This document shows, piece by piece, positions 23,868 to 35,261 of a stretch of 64,000 nt of DNA. Below the pieces are notes generated by a model. It was not told the DNA's origin. It did not search any database and saw only the letters and a list, made by a program, of their open reading frames with translations. The position numbers and the translations under genes were made by a program. The first letter of the stretch is position 1. The number at the start of each line of letters is the position of its first letter. Origin of the DNA: Primulina eburnea (lineage: Eukaryota; Streptophyta; Magnoliopsida; Lamiales; Gesneriaceae); assembly GCF_022965805.1 (NCBI RefSeq), contig NC_133105.1, positions 4,340,001 to 4,404,000 on the forward strand, read 5' to 3'.

Positions 23868-24713
23868 ATCGACGACGACGACGATGATGGACGACGAGAT
23901 TTTTTTTTTTGTGTCTCAGTGTGTGTGAAAGCCTTTTAATTTGAAGAGTTTCTTGGGAGTGGAGTGGGAATTGATTTGAATTTGAAAAGAGTGTGGCGGA
24001 CTAACGGCTACCATTTATGAGGAGCAACTAAAGTCTCAGCTTCCTAATTCAAAGCATCTGCGCTCCAATTGGTTAAATTAATAATAAAATTCATTACGAG
24101 AACTAAGTTAAAATTAACACATAAATATATATCAATTTTACTATCATAGCTGTGAAAAATCATTTTTTTTAAATAGTAATAACACATTTTACCTATACAT
24201 CAAAGAGACCTATATAATTGAGTTAATGGGACCATGAGAAAATTATTTCAGAAAAATCAAAAACTTGTGTGAGACGGGTCTTACGGATCGTATGAAAAAC
24301 ATTACTTTTTATACTAAGAGTATTACTTTTTATTGTGAATATTGGTAAGGTTGACCCGAGACTCGTGAGACCATCTCATAAAATACTTGCTTTTTTGAAC
24401 ATAATCAATAATATATATTTGACCACCGTATTATGAAGATTATGTTTTATTGTTTTATGAATAATAATTTATGTGTATAATTTTTAAAAAAAAATTTAAA
24501 AAAATTCGCATAAAAATATATGGGTCGGGCCCATGAGGTATACAAGTAGGAATTGTTACAAATTTATAGGAATTGTTACAAATTTATAGTGATATGCATG
24601 GTTGTCTTCTTTCGCTCCACATATGTATGGTAATTGTGGATAAACCTTCGAATGACGCGACGCACACCCATCTTGAAACATTACTTCGTTTGGGGATCGG
24701 AGAGCCATTGATG
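23868..24713. other. Divergent promoter region
   Basis: Shared upstream DNA of the coiled-coil gene (-) and the STN8-like kinase (+). It contains a palindromic repeat copy (24255-24395) and a perfect small tandem duplication of GGAATTGTTACAAATTTATA (about 24550-24588). Confidence 0.6.
24255..24395. repeat. Dispersed palindromic repeat, copy 3
   Basis: The left arm has TTGTGTGAGACGGGTCTTACG, the core has TTATTGTGAATATTGGTAAGG, and the right arm has CTCGTGAGACCATCTCAT. It has the same layout and orientation as copy 1. Confidence 0.65.
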
Positions 24714-26399
24714 ATGGCTTCTCTTCTGTCCCCGGCTGTAACTTCATTTACCTATCACTCCAAACCTTCCATCTACTTCTTCAAAACCCCCATTTCAGTT
24801 CCTTGTAAAAGGAATTCCATCAAATGCAATTCATTTCTTGATGACATTTCTCAGGGCCTGTTAAATGATTCCCTTCATCTGGACCGGTTTGCTGCTTTCC
24901 AGCGGCTCCAGAGTGCTGCCGGGGAGCTGCCTGAAGTTCAGAAATGGGAGATACTGATTTTTTCTGGTCTCGTTTGGATATACCTGACTGCTAGGCCCGG
25001 AGTTCTAATGGGAGCGATCGATACGTATATTTTCGCCACTCTGCAACTGGGATTGGACAGTTTACTAGGGAGAAGGAATCTAAAGAGAAGGGATTTTTTG
25101 GTTGGTGATAAATTGGGTGAAGGGTCGTTTGGTGTTGTTTACTCTGGACTGATCGTTCCCAAGAACGTAAATGTGGATCAAAGTGTGACTAAACGAGCGA
25201 GTGCGAAAGCTGTTCAGCTTAAACAAGGGCTGAAAGATAAAGTTATTCTCAAGAAGGTTTACCCATTAATTCTATATAAGTATATTTTACATGTGCATTT
25301 CTTTCATGGGTTTGTGCGTCGCTCTTTGCCTTGTTGGATATAATGCAGATAAGATATATGCTGATATGGATGTAGTGTATAGGTAAAGATTGGAGTTCAA
25401 GGTGCGGTGGAGTGTGGGGATTATGAGGAGTGGTTCAATTACAGACTGTCGAGAGCAGCTCCAGATACATGCGCTGAGTTTCTGGGCAGCTTTGTATCAG
25501 ATACAACTGATACTCTGTATACAAAGGGTGAGAAATGGCTTGTCTGGAAATTTGAGGTACTTGATTCATAGTAACATATGATATCTTGTTTTATGATTTC
25601 AAGATTTGGTTACATTTTATGTTTTGAATTTGTATTCGTTCAGGGTGATCTAGACCTCGCCGATTACATGAATGGTCGCGGGTTCCCATTGAATTTAGAG
25701 TCTCTGGTGTTTGGTCGCAAGCTGCAAGGCCTAGAGCCCAATGAACGCAATGCGTTGATCATCAAACAGATAATGCGCCAGATCATTAGTTCCCTTAAGA
25801 AAATCCATGACACGGGGATCGTTCATCGAGATGTAAAGCCATCCAACTTGGTTGTCACGAAAAATGGACGAATAAAACTCATTGATTTCGGTGCAGCCAC
25901 AGACCTACGAATAGGGAAAAACTATGTCCCCGACCGTGGGCTGCTAGACCCTGATTATTGTCCCCCCGAACTGTATGTAATGCCTGAAGAAACCCCAAAA
26001 CCACCACCGGAGCCCATTGCTGCGCTGATGTCCCCAATCTTGTGGCAACTCAACAGTCCTGATCTATTTGACATGTACTCGGCGGGCATAGTGTTGGTGC
26101 AAATGGCAATACCAAGCTTAAGGTCTAAAGCGGGATTGAAGAACTTTAACTTGGAATTGAAGGGAGTGGGCTATGACTTGAATAGATGGAGGGAGAAGAG
26201 TAGGACGAGGGCCGACCTCTCCATACTCGATCTCGATTCGGGGCGAGGCTGGGATTTGGCCTCGAAACTGATAACTCCGAGAAGTTCCTTGAGGCGAGGG
26301 CGTCTATCCGCGGCAGCTGCTCTAAGGCATCCTTATTTTTTGTTGGGTGCGGATCAAGCTGCTTCCCTTCTCTCCAAACTCACTTTAATCAAACGCTGA
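24714..26399 (+). CDS. STN8: STN8-like thylakoid Ser/Thr protein kinase
   Basis: STN8 is the thylakoid kinase that phosphorylates photosystem II core proteins in high light. Exons 24714-25256, 25383-25556 and 25644-26399 join in phase 0 to give 490 residues, close to the known STN8 size. STN7 is longer at its C-terminus. A transit-peptide-like N-terminus (MASLLSPAV) precedes a membrane segment around WEILIFSGLVWIYL (about residues 79-92). The kinase domain follows: G-loop GEGSFGVVYSG (about 135), catalytic HRDVKPSN (about 299), DFG (about 320), and YCPPELY. Start: ATGs at 24711 and 24714 are adjacent, and the second gives the typical N-terminus. The frame extends upstream to 24573, but that extension looks unlike a transit peptide. 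Confidence 0.93.
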
Positions 26400-27766
26400 A
26401 TCCATGCATACAGCTACGCGTGAGACTCGATAGTTGGATAATTCCGTTCATATTGTCAATATCTCCTCCGCCTCTAAAATCTCTCTCTAGTGTGACACAT
26501 AGACCACATTATTATTTGTATTCTTTATTATTCATCCATAATTCTTACTTACTATCTTTAAGCATGTCACAATAAGATTGGGGTGCATACATATTGAATT
26601 TAGAGCAAGTCTCTTGTGAGACGGTCTTACGAATCTTTATATGTGAGACAGGTCAACTATATCGATATTCACAATAAAAAATAATATTCTTAATTTAAAG
26701 AGTAATATTTTTTCATTGATAACTCAAATAAGAGATTTGTCTTATGAATTACAACTCGTGAGACAGTCTCAAACAAATTTTTATCTTGAATTTGATATCC
26801 AATATATTGACTTTTGAAACCATATCGTGTTGATATAAACTTTTTTTAAAAAAAAATATAAACGTCAGTAGGGTATCAACAACAATTACGAATTGAAAAT
26901 GAGACAAAAGTCCATATTTACTGCTAGCTAATAGGGATCATGATTTGTTTTTAGACCCTACGCGTGGAAATGCTACCAGCATTCTGGTTTAGGACGTGAA
27001 GTTGCAAAGTTATGGGCTGGGCTGAATGACCGACCCAGAGCAGGCCCATTGACAGATAACGTTAACTTTATTCTTGGTGGCGTTGGTTGGATTTGGGCCC
27101 CACACAAGTCCGCGTTCGTAAAGGATGTGTGCACCTCCTTTGTTTCCTATATATCCTCGACGCGTTCTTCAATTAAAATAATAATAAATAATCAACTATT
27201 ATAATATTAATACTATTATATATATCGCATATTTGTATTTTGACCTGAACCAAACAAAACATGCTCGTAAAAACAACATTAGTAGACTAAACAACTGTCG
27301 ATATCTAACAGATTGAGTATTAAATTTAAACTTAATCTTTCGACTTTCTATTCTTAAACATCTATGTATACATATATTTTGCCCACAAATATATATAATA
27401 ACTGCAGCATTGGATTGGAAAATATTTAAATTTACTTAAAAATATATACGCCTTTTACCAAGTTGGGTACATGATTCATTGGGTTAATGGAAAATGTTTC
27501 AACGAAATCACAGGCAGCCTGCCTGCCTGTCATGGATTTAAAATTATCGTTTATTTCATTTTAGTTAGACTTTTTCGCAATTAATAAATTCACTTTATTA
27601 AATCTAAATATATATGTACATAGAGAGAGGAAGGAGAAGAGACCTCCTCACCACATTTCTCTCTGTTTTTTTTTTATTAAATAAAAATAAAAACAAACTA
27701 CTGTTCAACTGCAATACAAGCAAAGCTTTTCTTTCAATTTCGTCGAGTGCTGCTGTTTTGTTTCAG
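26400..27766. other. Intergenic and FERONIA-like promoter/5' UTR
   Basis: A palindromic repeat (26606-26785) sits in the first part. A GA-rich stretch at about 27621-27645 and the non-coding first exon ending at 27766 belong to the receptor kinase. Confidence 0.55.
26606..26785. repeat. Dispersed palindromic repeat, copy 4 (inverted)
   Basis: Arms CTTGTGAGACGGTCTTACGAA and CTCGTGAGACAGTCTC flank a core with ATATTCACAATAAAAAATAA. That core is the reverse complement of the core in copies 1 and 3, so this copy is inverted relative to them. Confidence 0.65.
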
Positions 27767-27960
27767 GTACTCCTGATGTTTTTTTTAGATTAGATTAGAT
27801 TAGATTTGTATTAGCTCTTTGAATATGTTTTTATTTACTGGTTTGTGATGGATCTGATATTGCTGCGGCATTCTGAACTACTAGCAGATCTCGTTCCTTG
27901 ATTTTTTAATTTTTTTTCTTAGTTAATTAATTCTAGTCTTTGATTGGGGTGGATTTCCAG
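27767..27960 (+). other. Likely 5' UTR intron that fixes the FERONIA-like start
   Basis: A donor at TTTCAG|GTACTCC (27767) and an acceptor at GATTTCCAG (27960) bracket 194 bases of T-rich DNA. Splicing brings the 5' leader six bases before ATG 27967. The open frame extends a little upstream through the acceptor (from TTG at 27940), but that stretch is intronic and has no ATG. Confidence 0.65.
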
Positions 27961-27966
27961 TCGTCG

Positions 27967-30567
27967 ATGAGGAACCGCTATAGTCCATGGATCTTGGTGG
28001 CCCTTAGTTTTCTGCTGCTGCCATTTGTGATATCAGCAGTCGATTATACACCCACGGAGAAGATTTTCATGAGCTGTGGAGGTCCCCCTGACTCTACCGA
28101 CTCCGATGGTCGAAAATGGACGTCAGATGTTGGCTCGAAGTTCATGTTAACGAGCAGCAACTCTTTGACCGCCACCGCGGCCACACAGAAACCCTCCGTC
28201 CCCCAAGTACCTTACATGACAACTCGAATATTCCAATCTGATTTCACCTACAGTTTCCCTGTGGCACCAGGCCGTAAGTTTATTCGTTTGTATTTCTATC
28301 CCGCGTCCTACGGTGGATTGAATGCTGTCAATGGTCTGTTCTCGGTGATTTGTGGGCCCTATACTCTTATGAAGAATTTCAGCGCTGCTCAAACCACCGA
28401 GGCCTTGAATTATGATTATATGATGAAGGAGTTCTCTGTTAATGTCGCATCTGAGGTTTTGAATATAACATTCATACCGTCCCGTGATACTTCTAACTCG
28501 TATGCATTCGTGAATGGGATCGAGGTTGTTTCGCATCCTGATATATATAGTTCAGATGGAACGGATATTGTTGTAGGTCAATCCACTGGATTCACTATTG
28601 ACAACACTACAGCTCTAGAGAATTTGTATCGGTTAAATGTGGGTGGAAACGACATTTCACCCTCCAGAGATACTGGTCTCTACAGGTCGTGGCGTGATGA
28701 TTCGAGTTACATATTTAGTGCGGCCAATGGAGTTACTGAGGTCCCTGATCCAAATGTGACGGTTAGCTATCCTCCAGGATCGGCAACCTACATTGCTCCA
28801 CTTGACGTATACGCTACTTTGAGATCAATGGGTCGAAATGCTTCTGTAAACCAGAACTACAATCTAACTTGGCTTTTCCTTGTTGACTCCGGCTTTTCTT
28901 ATCTGGTTAGACTCCACTTCTGTGAGATAACGGACATTGTTTACAAAGTAAACCAAAGAGTTTTCAACATCTTCATGAATAATCAGACTGCAGAACAAGG
29001 GGCAGATGTTATTGCCATGGCAGGTAGGAACGGTGTCCCTGTTCATAAGGATTATGTCGTTTTTGTTCCCACTGGACCGCCAATGCAGGATCTCTGGCTC
29101 GATCTACACCCTTTTATTTCCTCAAATCCCCAGTTCTATGATGCTATATTGAATGGTCTTGAAATATTCAAAATAAATGATACCAACGGGTATCTTGCTG
29201 GCCCGAATCCAACTCCACTCCCACAACCGAAAGTTGATACTGATGAATCTTCTGGATCTGTTCAATCTAAAAGTCACAAAGCAGTTATCGGAGGTGTTTG
29301 TGGAGGAATTGCCGCACTTCTAGTTGTCGGTTTGATTATATGTATTGTTTCCCGCCAACGCCAAAATAGAAAGGATCCCATCACTAGTGATGGTTGGCTT
29401 CCGTTATCTTTGTATGGAAATTCACATTCATCCGGATCTGCGAAGACAAACACCACTGGAAGTAATGCTTCCTCACTTCCATCAAACCTTTGTCGCCACT
29501 TTTCATTTTCTGAGATCAAGGCTGCAACAAATGGCTTCGATGAGGCTCTTCTCCTCGGGGTTGGAGGTTTTGGTAAAGTTTATCGTGGAGAGATTGACAG
29601 TGGCACAAAGGTCGCAATTAAGCGTGGGAACCCACTCTCGGAACAAGGAGTGCATGAGTTCCAAACTGAGATCGAAATGCTCTCTAAACTTCGCCACCGT
29701 CACCTTGTATCTTTGATTGGGTATTGCGAAGAGAACTGTGAGATGATTCTTGTATATGATTATATGGCTTATGGAACTCTTAGGGAGCATCTTTACAAGA
29801 CTCAAAAACCGCCACTGCCATGGAAGCAGAGGCTTGAGATTTGTATCGGTGCTGCCCGTGGTTTGCATTATCTGCACACCGGTGCAAAACACACCATCAT
29901 CCATCGTGATGTCAAGACAACAAACATTCTCTTGGATGAGAAGTGGGTGGCAAAAGTTTCAGATTTTGGGCTGTCAAAAACAGGCCCCACTCTGGATAAC
30001 ACACATGTCAGCACTGTGGTGAAGGGTAGTTTCGGTTATCTGGATCCAGAGTATTTCAGAAGGCAGCAATTGACTGAAAAATCTGATGTATACTCATATG
30101 GTGTTGTACTTTTTGAAATCTTATGTGCTAGACCGGCATTAAACCCTACACTCCCTAAGGAACAAGTTAGCTTAGCTGAATGGGCATTGCATTGTCACAA
30201 GAAGGGAATTCTTGACCAGATTATCGATCCTTACCTTAAGGGTAAGATTGCACCGGAATGCTTTAAAAAAATTGCTGAGACTGCGGTGAAGTGTGTGTCT
30301 GATGTTGGAACTGAGAGACCTTCTATGGGTGATGTGTTGTGGAACCTTGAGTTTGCTCTGCAACTTCAGGAGAGCGCAGAGGAAAGTGAATCGTTCGACG
30401 TAAAGAATACTACCAACTCATCCCCAGGTTTTGATGGAAACATAACGGATTCAAAAAGCAGTGGATTGTCAATGAGCATTGGTGGACGCAGCCTTGCCAG
30501 CGAAGACTCGGATGGGTTGACGCCAAGTGCAGTTTTTTCTCAGATAATGAATCCCAAAGGTCGCTAA
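27967..30567 (+). CDS. FER: FERONIA-like CrRLK1L receptor kinase
   Basis: Plasma-membrane receptor kinase. FERONIA senses RALF peptides and wall pectin and acts in tip growth, fertilisation and immunity. Intronless coding region of 866 residues starting MRNRYSPWILVALSFLLLPF (signal peptide). Two malectin-like domains fill about residues 30-410, with YRLNVGGNDISPSRDTGLYR in the second and YLVRLHFCE. A transmembrane segment lies at about 439-461. The kinase (about 520-795) has GVGGFGKVYRGE, VAIKRG, HRDVKTTNILLDEKW and DFGLSKTG, all intact. The C-terminus SGLSMSIGGRSLASEDSDGL followed by MNPKGR is a FERONIA hallmark within the CrRLK1L family. Many Asn-X-Ser/Thr sites fit an extracellular domain. 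Confidence 0.96.
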   Translation: MRNRYSPWILVALSFLLLPFVISAVDYTPTEKIFMSCGGPPDSTDSDGRKWTSDVGSKFMLTSSNSLTATAATQKPSVPQVPYMTTRIFQSDFTYSFPVAPGRKFIRLYFYPASYGGLNAVNGLFSVICGPYTLMKNFSAAQTTEALNYDYMMKEFSVNVASEVLNITFIPSRDTSNSYAFVNGIEVVSHPDIYSSDGTDIVVGQSTGFTIDNTTALENLYRLNVGGNDISPSRDTGLYRSWRDDSSYIFSAANGVTEVPDPNVTVSYPPGSATYIAPLDVYATLRSMGRNASVNQNYNLTWLFLVDSGFSYLVRLHFCEITDIVYKVNQRVFNIFMNNQTAEQGADVIAMAGRNGVPVHKDYVVFVPTGPPMQDLWLDLHPFISSNPQFYDAILNGLEIFKINDTNGYLAGPNPTPLPQPKVDTDESSGSVQSKSHKAVIGGVCGGIAALLVVGLIICIVSRQRQNRKDPITSDGWLPLSLYGNSHSSGSAKTNTTGSNASSLPSNLCRHFSFSEIKAATNGFDEALLLGVGGFGKVYRGEIDSGTKVAIKRGNPLSEQGVHEFQTEIEMLSKLRHRHLVSLIGYCEENCEMILVYDYMAYGTLREHLYKTQKPPLPWKQRLEICIGAARGLHYLHTGAKHTIIHRDVKTTNILLDEKWVAKVSDFGLSKTGPTLDNTHVSTVVKGSFGYLDPEYFRRQQLTEKSDVYSYGVVLFEILCARPALNPTLPKEQVSLAEWALHCHKKGILDQIIDPYLKGKIAPECFKKIAETAVKCVSDVGTERPSMGDVLWNLEFALQLQESAEESESFDVKNTTNSSPGFDGNITDSKSSGLSMSIGGRSLASEDSDGLTPSAVFSQIMNPKGR

Positions 30568-31507
30568 TTCCACGGGAAAAGGGTCGTGCGTGTATCATTA
30601 TTGTTTTTGTTTGTTTATGTTTTGCTCAAATCTGAACCTCCAAACACATTCTCGGCTTCTGATGGATGATCTGGTGAAAGATCAGTTGCTTTTACGTATG
30701 TTGTTAAATCACGTGCTGATATTAATGATTGAATGGTCTCTGCACTAAAACTAATGTTTCATCGATCTTGGATACTTGGTTCCTACTACTGTGAGAAGCG
30801 GACTATGAAATGAATTACATGGTTACCAACGCGTTCAACAGTAACTTGGATAGTTGGCATGTGGCTTGTCATACTCAAATGACAACCGATATGACAGGCC
30901 AGGTGGAATTCGGTTTTCTTGATTGGAGATTGAATTTTCTCAAGCATTATCAGAAAAAACAAATATTGCTTGACGGAGAGCTCTCGTCGTTAAACTATAT
31001 CTAATTGAAAGTTGACAATTAATACTCGTCAACTAGAAATCGTTCTGATCTGAATGTTAAACTTGAAAGTTAAAACGATTTCTGCTTTTAAACCGCCAGA
31101 TTTAAATCCAAGTTCGGTATAACGATTACGCGGTCCAAAAGAAGTTGCTTTGGTAATATATTATACATCAGAGGGGGGAAATTTCATTAAAAGGCACCCC
31201 TAGTTATAAATTTTTGTAAAGAGAGAAAGAAAACCTTTAGGAGTTCTTCCTCTTGACATGTAGTACAAATAGATATGACAGGAAAGAAATCTTGTGAGTG
31301 TTAAAGACAAGTTGTACGACCAAACTCGGCACAAATATCACATCAACTTTTCAATAATTTTACCACATTAACGAACAATTCCAAGACAAACACCCAAATA
31401 ATAATCTCGTCCAATATACAGTCGGATATACATAAAAAGTAAGATCAACAAAATATATGTCTTGTGATCATACATACAGAGTCGTAAAATTTATGTCTCG
31501 CGTAAGG
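30568..31507. other. Convergent 3' flanks of FER-like and thioredoxin genes
   Basis: 3' untranslated regions and intergenic DNA. Short frames here (for example 30810-31004) have no support. Confidence 0.5.
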
Positions 31508-34070
31508 TTAAAAATCAAGTATCACAGTCACCTTCTTCTGCAGTTCTAGCTTGTTGGCTCCTACAAGTTTGTCAAGTTGTCGCCCGTCTTTAAGGAAAAA
31601 GAAGGTTGGCGTTGCTTTGATATCCCATGATGTGCTAAATTCCTGAAGCAAAGAACAATTTTAACAGCTGCATTACTCCTGCATCATTTTTTGCGACCCA
31701 AAAAAGTATACATCTGCTTAAGGTGCCTGAACTTAAAAATTTACACTGCCCCATTTAAAGACTTGAAATGCACAAACATAATGATTTCAATTCAGGTAGC
31801 CAAGTAGATGCAAAACTTACAGTAAGCTCGTCCACATCAACTGTCAAAAACATTAGAGATTGGTGTTTCTCAGACAGCTCAGCATAGAAAGGTGCAATAA
31901 GTTTGCAAGGGCCACACCATGAAGCACTGAAATTGGCGATTACCTGATGCGCAATCACAAACTGTTAGACAGAAAATGCAAGGTACAGGCATATAAGTTA
32001 TAACACAGTAAAAGCCTATAAGTCTCCCTGAATATTGAGGCATTGAAAAATTGAAAACCACATACATATATGCAATGATAGTGCTCCCCTGGACATGAAA
32101 ATCCTATTACATAACAAGGAAATGTTTGATTACATGAAGCATGATGCAGCTGATCGCTGCATCGCTGGGGTTGAACGATATAACAATAACAAAATGCTAC
32201 CTCAATGGAACAAAAAATATGTTAAAGACAAGACAAATAAGGGTAAACAAGTCAACGAAACCTATGGGTACAATACTCTTTTATAACTCCAAAGACACTA
32301 GGGGTTATAGCCATTGTTTCAGTACGATGGGATAGAATTTCATATCATTGAAATCAGAACCGATCATTTTCTTCCCAAAAAGTGAAGAAGGAAATATTTA
32401 CATGGCTAAGCAGAAAGAGTATGGGTATTGATCAGTGAACTTCAAATATCCCCATTGAATCTTCATCAATGACTCGGGTGACACGTTTTTCATTTTAACG
32501 TACAGACAATATTTACTAGGTCAGAGGATGTGAAAAAGAGTCAACAATTCAAGGAAAATACTTGAGGTGGTGATGAATTTAATAATTATGAAAGAATATA
32601 AGTTGACAAGAATTTTGTGCTAGCTAATGCATGTAAGTCTCACTTTCTTCATATCAAGTTCAATAATGAATCACAAGTATGATGCAGATCTACATTCATG
32701 ATTTATTAGCAACAGATGAATGTCCAATATAAAGAATTGCTCGAAGGACATGGTGGTAAGTTAAGTGTATCACATAACCCAGCCAAAAGAAGCTCCAACA
32801 TTAGAGACGGAAGAGCTGGTCAAGAATTATGGATAGATAAGAGTGACTGAACCTTTGAAATTTCTTATTGCGTTGCAAAAAAAAAAAATTACGAGACCAA
32901 GAATGGACAATACAACATTAAGGTTTTTCCTTAAAGTAACACATATACTTGACACTCCCTAAAAATTTAAAACCAGTTTCCCGTTGCGCTATATAATATA
33001 TGCAAATCATAACAGGAGATAAAACAGCTCATCTGAAGATATGGTGCTTAGAAGCCATCACATTCTTGGAACAAGCGAATAATGCAACTTACGATATTCA
33101 GACAAAAAATAGAATCAATAAAAATAGAAAGAATGCTCACAATCTTTCCATCTGTCTTAGCTTCTGCCATCTTTTGTTCCCAACCTTCCTTTGTCGTGAT
33201 AAGGTGCACATTTCCACCAGTCAACTCAACATTATGATCAGAATCATCTCCATCATTTGTAGCCTATTAAGTTTCAAGTAAAATGATCTCCATTTCACAG
33301 AGCATATCAATCTATAATGTAAAACAACAAAAGACGTGATAAAACACCAGTAAGCCCATTTAGACAGCTATAACATGTGGAAGAATTTTAAAATTCCAAG
33401 GATTGAACACCTTTTATTTAATAGTAAAACACAATTAAGATTCTACATCATTCAGACGATGATTGATGGCAAAATATGATAGACATTGAACTCATTAATT
33501 AGCAAACATATATGGAGCTGAGAGTAGGTAACAAAAGAAAACGAAGACCCGTCATTTATTTGGCAAGACTGAATAAAACTATTACAGTATCTGTTCTCTA
33601 GGTAAGTGTATTGAATAATCAACAAAAACTAACATGTGAATCATTATTTGCACACATATATCTATTGGACCAAATCAGATGCTATATATAAGTTTGATAT
33701 GTTGCATATCAATTGTGCACATTTCAATTTTATGTTTCTTCACATCATACAGGACAAGTATACATGATGGATGTAGCATAAAAAAACTATATATATAATC
33801 CTTTTAGCTTAGAAAAAGAAAAGGGTAAAAAAAAAGGGTTTGGGCCTCACCATATTTTTAAATATATAATCACTACATCAACAGCAGTTGAATCATTCAA
33901 TCATCATTTGGGAGACAAAATAATGAAGAGACTGCTAATGCCACGGATAAATATGCATTTGGGAAATGGAGACAGCTGGCCGGACCTCCAAAAATAATAA
34001 TGCAAGGAAAGGATAATTCACATGATAACTTAGAGCATTGACACAGTACCTTAGCTAAGCAATGCCCCAT
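31508..34070 (-). CDS. Thioredoxin h, MG(H/S)C-type (TRX h9-like)
   Basis: Small disulfide reductase. Four exons (34070-34050, 33263-33141, 31943-31821, 31642-31508) join in phase to give 133 residues. The first exon codes only MGHCLAK. Its Gly2 and nearby Cys4 are candidate myristoylation and palmitoylation sites, as in the h9-type thioredoxins reported to associate with membranes and move between cells. Exon 2 has [20 protein letters not shown]. Exon 3 carries the active site ASWCGPCK (Cys58 and Cys61). Exon 4 has [14 protein letters not shown] with the cis-Pro loop and ends KKVTVILDF. The tiny first exon and the 1.2 kb intron 2 mean a simple frame scan misses the gene. Lipid modification is inference from sequence. 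Confidence 0.93.
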
Positions 34071-34745
34071 TTTGATGGTATAGAGACGGTCAAATTATTT
34101 TTGGTGCATCCAGAAAATTGAACCGGCCTCACCAAAACCTGTACCTAAATGGTGAAGAAGAAGGAAAAGAAGAGACAGAGACGAGAGATCGATTAAAATC
34201 ATGTTCATATCAGCTAAAAAGAATTGCACGAATCAAGGTGGACGACAACCACAGACGGTAATTTGAAAAGTCAATCATTGAAGGCAAAAGTTAACTCCCG
34301 GACACAACCAAAATGTCGTGATAGAAGGGGAAGACTTCTTAAATCGCAGGTGAAGAAATTCGAAAACTAAAACTCGGTGGCGGGGCGGTCAAGGGGTCAG
34401 AAAATGAAGAACCTGGATCAGCTACGGCCACCGCGCGACAAGAAGATTCAGCCCCGCTTTCACAATCACAAATCAAAACCAAACTCTTGGGTTTTCTTAT
34501 ATATTTTTAAAATTTCCCAAGTAATGAACAGGATTAATTATGGAAATGGAGGATGATGGAAAGGATGTGCGGAGAAGAATGCCCAATGGACCAAAACAAA
34601 AAATTCTGGAATTAGAATACGCGGTGCACGTGGGCGGCGTTCCGAACCGGCGGTTTGAAGGGCGGGCTTAACTGCAGTTGGTTTGGTTGTTCATGGACCG
34701 GTTCTCAGAACTAACGGTTCGACTTTGTTCCTTTGACAATTTTTT
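34071..34745. other. Thioredoxin promoter side
   Basis: Upstream DNA of the thioredoxin gene. No further gene is seen before the miniature element at 34754. Confidence 0.5.
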
Positions 34746-34753
34746 CTCATGGC

Positions 34754-35253
34754 TAGGGATGTAATCGAGTCGAGTCGAATCGAAGTCTTGAATGTTTGAA
34801 GCTTGGTTTTTTTATAATCGAGCCGAGCTCGAGCTTTATTTAACGAATATATGCATGGCTCACGAGCTTATTTAAGCTTTTATCGAGCCTAAACAAGCTT
34901 AATAAATATGAATTATACATTTAAATTTTCATTAAATTAATTAAAAAATAAATTATATATTTAAAGAAAAATATTATTCTTATTAAAATTTGTAAATTTA
35001 TTATAATAAATAAATTTAATAGATTTTTTTATATATTTCATAAATAATATGCAAAATCAATAAATCAAATATTAAAACTAATATTTTAATCTAAAATATT
35101 ACTCACGGACTTACCAACGAACATGTTCACGAGCTAACGAGCCGAATACTGTAAAGTTTGAGTTTGATTTGTTTATCTTAACGAGCTCAAACGAGCTTTT
35201 ATCGAATCGAACTTCGAATAGTTCACAAACGGTTTGATTCGTTTACATCCCTA
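34754..35253. mobile_element. hAT-like miniature element (500 bp)
   Basis: Ends TAGGGATGTAATCGAGTCGA and GATTCGTTTACATCCCTA are inverted repeats. Flanks CTCATGGC (34746-34753) and CTCACGGC (35254-35261) match at seven of eight positions, fitting an 8-bp hAT-type duplication that has picked up one change. The interior is AT-rich with GAGCTCGAGCTT and AACGAGCTCAAACGAGC segments and no coding frame. Confidence 0.78.
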
Positions 35254-35261
35254 CTCACGGC

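Noticed and set aside
24573..24710. Longer N-terminus for the STN8-like kinase
   Set aside because: The extra residues do not look like a transit peptide, and part of the frame overlaps the small promoter duplication. The MASLLSP start fits the family.
27940..27966. N-terminal extension of the receptor kinase
   Set aside because: The upstream codon is TTG, and the stretch falls in a probable leader intron. ATG 27967 begins a good signal peptide.
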